Positions 60,061-64,000 of a stretch of 64,000 nucleotides of DNA are shown piece by piece. The number at the start of each line of letters is the position of its first letter. The first letter of the stretch is position 1. A program made the position numbers and the translations under genes. Origin of the DNA: Lonicera japonica (taxonomy: Eukaryota > Streptophyta > Magnoliopsida > Dipsacales > Caprifoliaceae); contig CM038465.1 in NCBI GenBank assembly GCA_021464415.1, forward strand, positions 18,507,839 through 18,571,838, read 5' to 3'. Under the pieces are notes generated by a model, which worked only from the letters and a program-made list of their open reading frames with translations, was not told where the DNA came from and ran no database searches.

Positions 60061-60296
60061 GAGGATCAAGCGCTTACCATTGCGCCAAAAGCTATAGCTA
60101 TTAGCGAAGGCGCAACTTTATTTCCTTATACGCAAGGACCATTAAAGCGCCATGGCATTCGATAACCTGCACACCGGATATACCCTCCAGATTCACCACG
60201 GAAAGGAGAGCAATTGTGGATTTACCTCTAACAATCCCCCCCCCCCCCACAATGGCGCGCCCCAGGTATCGAACCCGTGACCTCCCTGATACCAAT
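60061..60296 (-). repeat. tRNA-like / SINE-like fragment with permuted boxes
   Basis: On the minus strand GGTTCGATACC (60275-60265) fits the pol III B-box consensus, and TGGCGCAATGG (60087-60077) fits the A-box consensus. In a tRNA or SINE the A box comes first; here B precedes A by about 180 bp. The intervening DNA includes a 13-base G run (C run on the plus strand, 60236-60248). It ends at ATTGGTATCA next to an LTR start, so part of it may be retrotransposon leader with a PBS. Confidence 0.4.
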
Positions 60297-60553
60297 TGTT
60301 GGTCGAAAAACAACCCTAGAGGGGGGGGGGGGGTGAATAGGGTTTTAAAAACTTAATGCGGAATTAAAACGTTTTTAAAATACTTAAGTAAAGAAACTTA
60401 ACTAAGCAACAATATCAAGGAAATAATCAATTTCAAGTAATCAATCCCAAGATAAGCAATAATATAAGCAACTTCAATCAATTAATATAACAAATAAATA
60501 AAAAGATTGAGTAAGAAAGATTGAACCAATTTGAAGTCCAAGGCTTTTTGTCC
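60297..60553 (-). repeat. Truncated Copia LTR fragment (257 bp)
   Basis: Starts TGTTGGTCGA on the plus strand and follows the first about 255 bp of the LTRs at 36128 and 39674, with a G run of 13. At 60553 it jumps to sequence corresponding to about 37748 in the internal region, so roughly 1.3 kb of LTR and the polypurine tract were deleted. Confidence 0.8.
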
Positions 60554-60874
60554 AATGTAAATAAATAATATGCTCCCCTCAATTTATGCAGAGATGACAA
60601 TTAAAAAATATTGCAAATATTTGAGATAGTTTTAAAACCAAAACTAATATATACATTATAAATAAACCTTTCAAAAGTGTGAATGTAGAAAAGCATTTAA
60701 AATCTTATCACAACACTAACACCATACACACATTTTCTCCCCCTATGGCAACATCAAAAATGGATCTAGGCCATGCGAGGCGCTGGATTTTAGATGCACG
60801 CGAGCACGCTACATATTTTGACTTTTTGCTTTAAGAAAACATCTTTCCATCTATGAGATTTTTTTTATATCAAA
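60554..60874 (-). mobile_element. 3' non-coding internal region of the second Copia element
   Basis: Matches 37748-38054 of the first Copia element, including ATAATATGCTCCCCTCAATT and TGGCAACATCAAAAATGGAT. It links the pol stop codon at 60875 to the truncated LTR. Confidence 0.75.
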
Positions 60875-63800
60875 CTAGATGTCACAAGCTCTAGTCATAC
60901 CAAGTTCACGACGGATAGTACAAAAACGATCGTCCGAGAGTGGTTTAGTGAAAATATTCACAAATTGCGATTCGATGCTAACGAATTCAATATCAACATC
61001 ACCTTTTTGCACATGATCACGAATAAAATGATGTCTTATCTCGATGTGCTTAGTACGTGAGTGTTGTATAGGGTTCTTGGTCAAGTTAATAGCACTGGTG
61101 TTATCACATTTAATGGGAATGTGGCTAAGACTAATTGCAAAGCCTTCTAGTTGTTGTTTAATATATAAAGTTTGTGCACAACAACTTCCAGCCGCCACGT
61201 ATTCGGCTTCGGCCGTTGAAAGGGCCACCGAATTTTGTTTCTTACTTGACCAAGATACTAGTGCGTGTCCTAGAAAATGACATGTGCCACTAGTGCTTTT
61301 CCTATCGATTTTGCAATCCGCAAAATCTGCATCGGAATAACTTATTAGGTCAAATGTGTTCTCTCTTCGATACCACAAACCCAAAGAACTAGTACCGGAA
61401 AGATAACGGAATATACGTTTTACGGTGTGTAAGTGGGATTCTTTTGGATTCGCTTGGAATTGTGCGCATAGACAAACACTAAATATGATGTCCGGCCTAA
61501 AAGCTGTCAAATAAAGTAAGTTACAGATCATACCTCGATATTTCTTTATGTCAACACTCTTACCACTTTCGTCTTTGTTAAGTTTCAACGTTGAACTCAT
61601 AGGCGTACTCATTGATTTAGTGCCTTCCATGTCGAACTTCTTTAATAGTTCTTTGATGTACTTCTCTTGATTAACAAAAGTCCCATCTTTGCATTGCTTT
61701 ATTTGCAATCCGAGAAAATTATTCATCTCTCCCATCATGCTCATCTCAAATTCCTTTTGCATACAAGTAGAAAATTCTCTGCAAAGATTGTCGTTAGTAG
61801 AACCAAAAATAATATAATCAACATAAATTTGCACAAGTAGCATATCATTGGCATGATTCTTAATGAATAAAGTAGTGTCTACTTTGCCTCTAACAAATCC
61901 ATTATTAAGCAAAAATGAACTTAATCTATCATACCATGCTCTAGGTGCTTGTTTCAAGCCATATAATGCTTTAGACAATTTAAACACGTAATCCGGATGC
62001 GTATAATTTTCAAATCCGGGAGGTTGTTTCACATAAACTTCCTCTTTAATAAATCCATTCAAGAAAACACTTTTCACATCCATTTGATATAGTTTGAAAT
62101 TTTTAAAGCAAGAGTAAGCAAGTAGCATGCGAATAGCTTCTAAACGTGCAACTGGTGCATATGTTTTTTCATAATCAATGCCCTCCTCTTGATTGTATCC
62201 TTGGGCAACGAGCCTAGCTTTGTTTCTAACTATTACACCACTTTCATCCTTTTTATTCCGAAATAACCATTTACTGCCTATAATAGTATGATCATTTGGT
62301 TTGGGAACAAGTGTCCACACTTTATTTCTCTCAAATTAATTGAGTTCTTCTTGTATAGCCATCATCCATGGTTCATCTTGTTCGGCTTCAGTTATGTTTT
62401 TAGGCTCATTTTGAGAAACAAATGCCACATTATTGCAAACATTTCTTAAGGATGATCTAGTCATGACCTTACTAGATGGATCTCCAATAATTTGATCAAT
62501 AGGGTGGTTGAACACAAATTTCCAACTCTTAGGTAAATCATTCGAGTTTTGTTCGCCCTTACTTTCTATCTCCTTAGAAGAAGTTTGAGCACTCGATGGT
62601 TCTTCCCTAGATGTATCATTAATTTGAATATCCGAAACTTTTTGGTTAATTTCAACATCATCATCGGAATGCACTATGGGTGCAAAAGGATTAGATTCAT
62701 CAAAAACAACATGCATAGATTCTTAAACAACTAAACTTTTCTTATTATAAACACGATAAACTTTACTATTAGTAGCATATCCAAGAAATATTCCTTCGTC
62801 GAATTTAGCATCAAATTTTCCTAAATGATCACGATCATTTAAAATAAAACATTTACAACCAAAAACCTTGAAATATGCAATATTAGGTTTCTTGTTATTC
62901 CATATTTCGTAAGGTGTCTTATCTAACTTTTTACGAATAATAACATAATTAGTTACATAGCATGTGGTATTAACGGCTTCCACCCAGAAATATTCCGGTT
63001 CATTTAACATGGTTCTAGACATCTCTTGAAGAGATCTATTTTTCCTTTCAACCACACCATTTTGTTGAGGAGTTCTAGGTGCCGAAAAGTTATGATTAAT
63101 ACCATGCTCATCACAAAAATTCTCAATATCAATATTATCAAATTCTCTACCTCTATCACTTCTAACATGTACAAAAGAAGCACCTTTTTCATTTTGAACT
63201 TTTCTACAAAATTTAGCAAATACGTGAGGTGTTTCACTTTTATGAGTAAGGAAGAATACCCAAGTAAATCTAGAAAAATCATCAACAATCACAAAGGCAT
63301 ACAATTTACCACCTAAACTTGCAACCGAATTAGGTCCAAATAAATCTAAATGTAACATATCAAGTGGTCTAGTAGTAGTAATATCTTTCTTAGATTTAAA
63401 GGAAGACTTATGTTGTTTACCAAGTTGACATGCATCACAAATTTTATCTTTAACAAATTTAGTTTTAGGCAATCCTTTAACTAATTCCTTTTTAGATAAT
63501 TTATTAATTAAATCCATATTAGCATGACCTAATCTTATATGCCATAACCAAGAAACATCATTCTACACGGATAAACATTTAACATCTTGTTGAGACAAAT
63601 TATCAAGTTCAAGAGTTTATATGTTATTAGATCTATAAGCAACAAACAAAATAGAATTATCACTAATATTTTTAACAATGCAACATTCGGATTTAAAAAT
63701 AACTTCATAACCTTTATCACACAATTGACTAATACTAAGCAAGTTATGTTTTAAACTGTCAACAAGTAAAACATTATCAATATAAGAAGATTTATTACCA

Positions 63801-64000
63801 ACTTTACCTATACCAATGATTTTGCCTTTAGCGTTGTCTCCAAATGTGACGTTGCCTCCTTGTTTAGGAGTGAGACTTAAGAAATTTTTCTTTTCTCCCG
63901 TCATGTGTTTTGAGCATCCACTATCCAAGAACCACTTTGTTTTGCTAGCTTTTGCTCTCATGCAAACCTACACCAAAATCTTAAGTAACTTCTCTTTTGG
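60875..64000 (-). pseudogene. Copia pol (protease, integrase, RT, RNase H) with stops
   Basis: One continuous minus-strand frame from the window edge to the stop at 60875. In order: protease FLDSGCSKHMTG (about 63930-63895); GAG-pre-integrase with RLGHAN and CQLGKQHKSSF; integrase core with LDLFGP, VRSDRGREF and PQQNGVVERKN, giving the D-D-E residues; the RT start [19 protein letters not shown]; an RT active site that reads YVDY instead of YVDD (about 61830-61819); and RNase H YSDADFA, STAEAEY, ending TRACDI. There are no frameshifts, but in-frame stops lie at 63970-63968, 63619-63617, 63565-63563, 62725-62723 and 62338-62336. Gag and the 5' LTR lie beyond the window. It is recently inactivated, same family as the element at 36-41 kb. 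Confidence 0.9.

Noticed and set aside
60265..60300. A functional tRNA gene
   Set aside because: Only the T-arm-like B box is present; no acceptor stem or anticodon arm can be folded around it.
62549..63316. Plus-strand ORFs of 61-96 codons
   Set aside because: Antisense to the Copia integrase frame; shadows.

Overview
The window is plant nuclear DNA, very AT-rich and dominated by transposable elements. A complete TIR-NB-LRR (TNL) immune-receptor gene points to a dicot, because TNLs are common in dicots and absent from grasses. The species cannot be named from the sequence. Only one gene looks functional. Almost everything else is retrotransposon or DNA-transposon sequence, mostly broken, with long AT-rich stretches between.

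Layout. 1-3.6 kb: a small Helitron-like element, then a frameshifted 3' relic of a second TNL copy. 3.65-6.34 kb: one LTR and the gag/protease remnant of a Gypsy element. 6.66-8.71 kb: a solo LTR with near-perfect 5-bp target duplications. 9.3-13.1 kb: a CACTA-like element next to a decayed Copia pol, into which a 1.3-kb hAT-like element has inserted. 15.28-16.47 kb: a non-autonomous Mutator-like element with an exact 9-bp target duplication. 18.0-30.06 kb: the TNL gene, with five exons joined in frame by GT-AG introns to give 1,236 aa. Its first intron is 7.7 kb and holds an antisense, dead MULE transposase.

32-58 kb is a nest of related Gypsy LTRs (called P1, P2 on plus and M1-M4 on minus) in both orientations. 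A Copia element at 36.1-41.2 kb, with both LTRs and a gag fused to the RNase H end by deletion, sits inside LTR M1. 60.3-64.0 kb is a second, more complete member of the same Copia family; it runs off the right edge and carries five in-frame stops and a damaged RT active site.

The TNL gene is predicted to encode an intracellular receptor: TIR for NAD+ cleavage and signalling, NB-ARC as the nucleotide switch, LRR and C-JID for effector recognition. The 3' relic shows that it once belonged to a local duplication. The most unusual non-genic signal is a 91-bp module present five times at constant length in two unrelated LTR families, upstream of the predicted TATA box on the same strand. It occurs as three tandem copies in the solo LTR and once in each LTR of the Copia element. 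No complete novel system beyond this was found.
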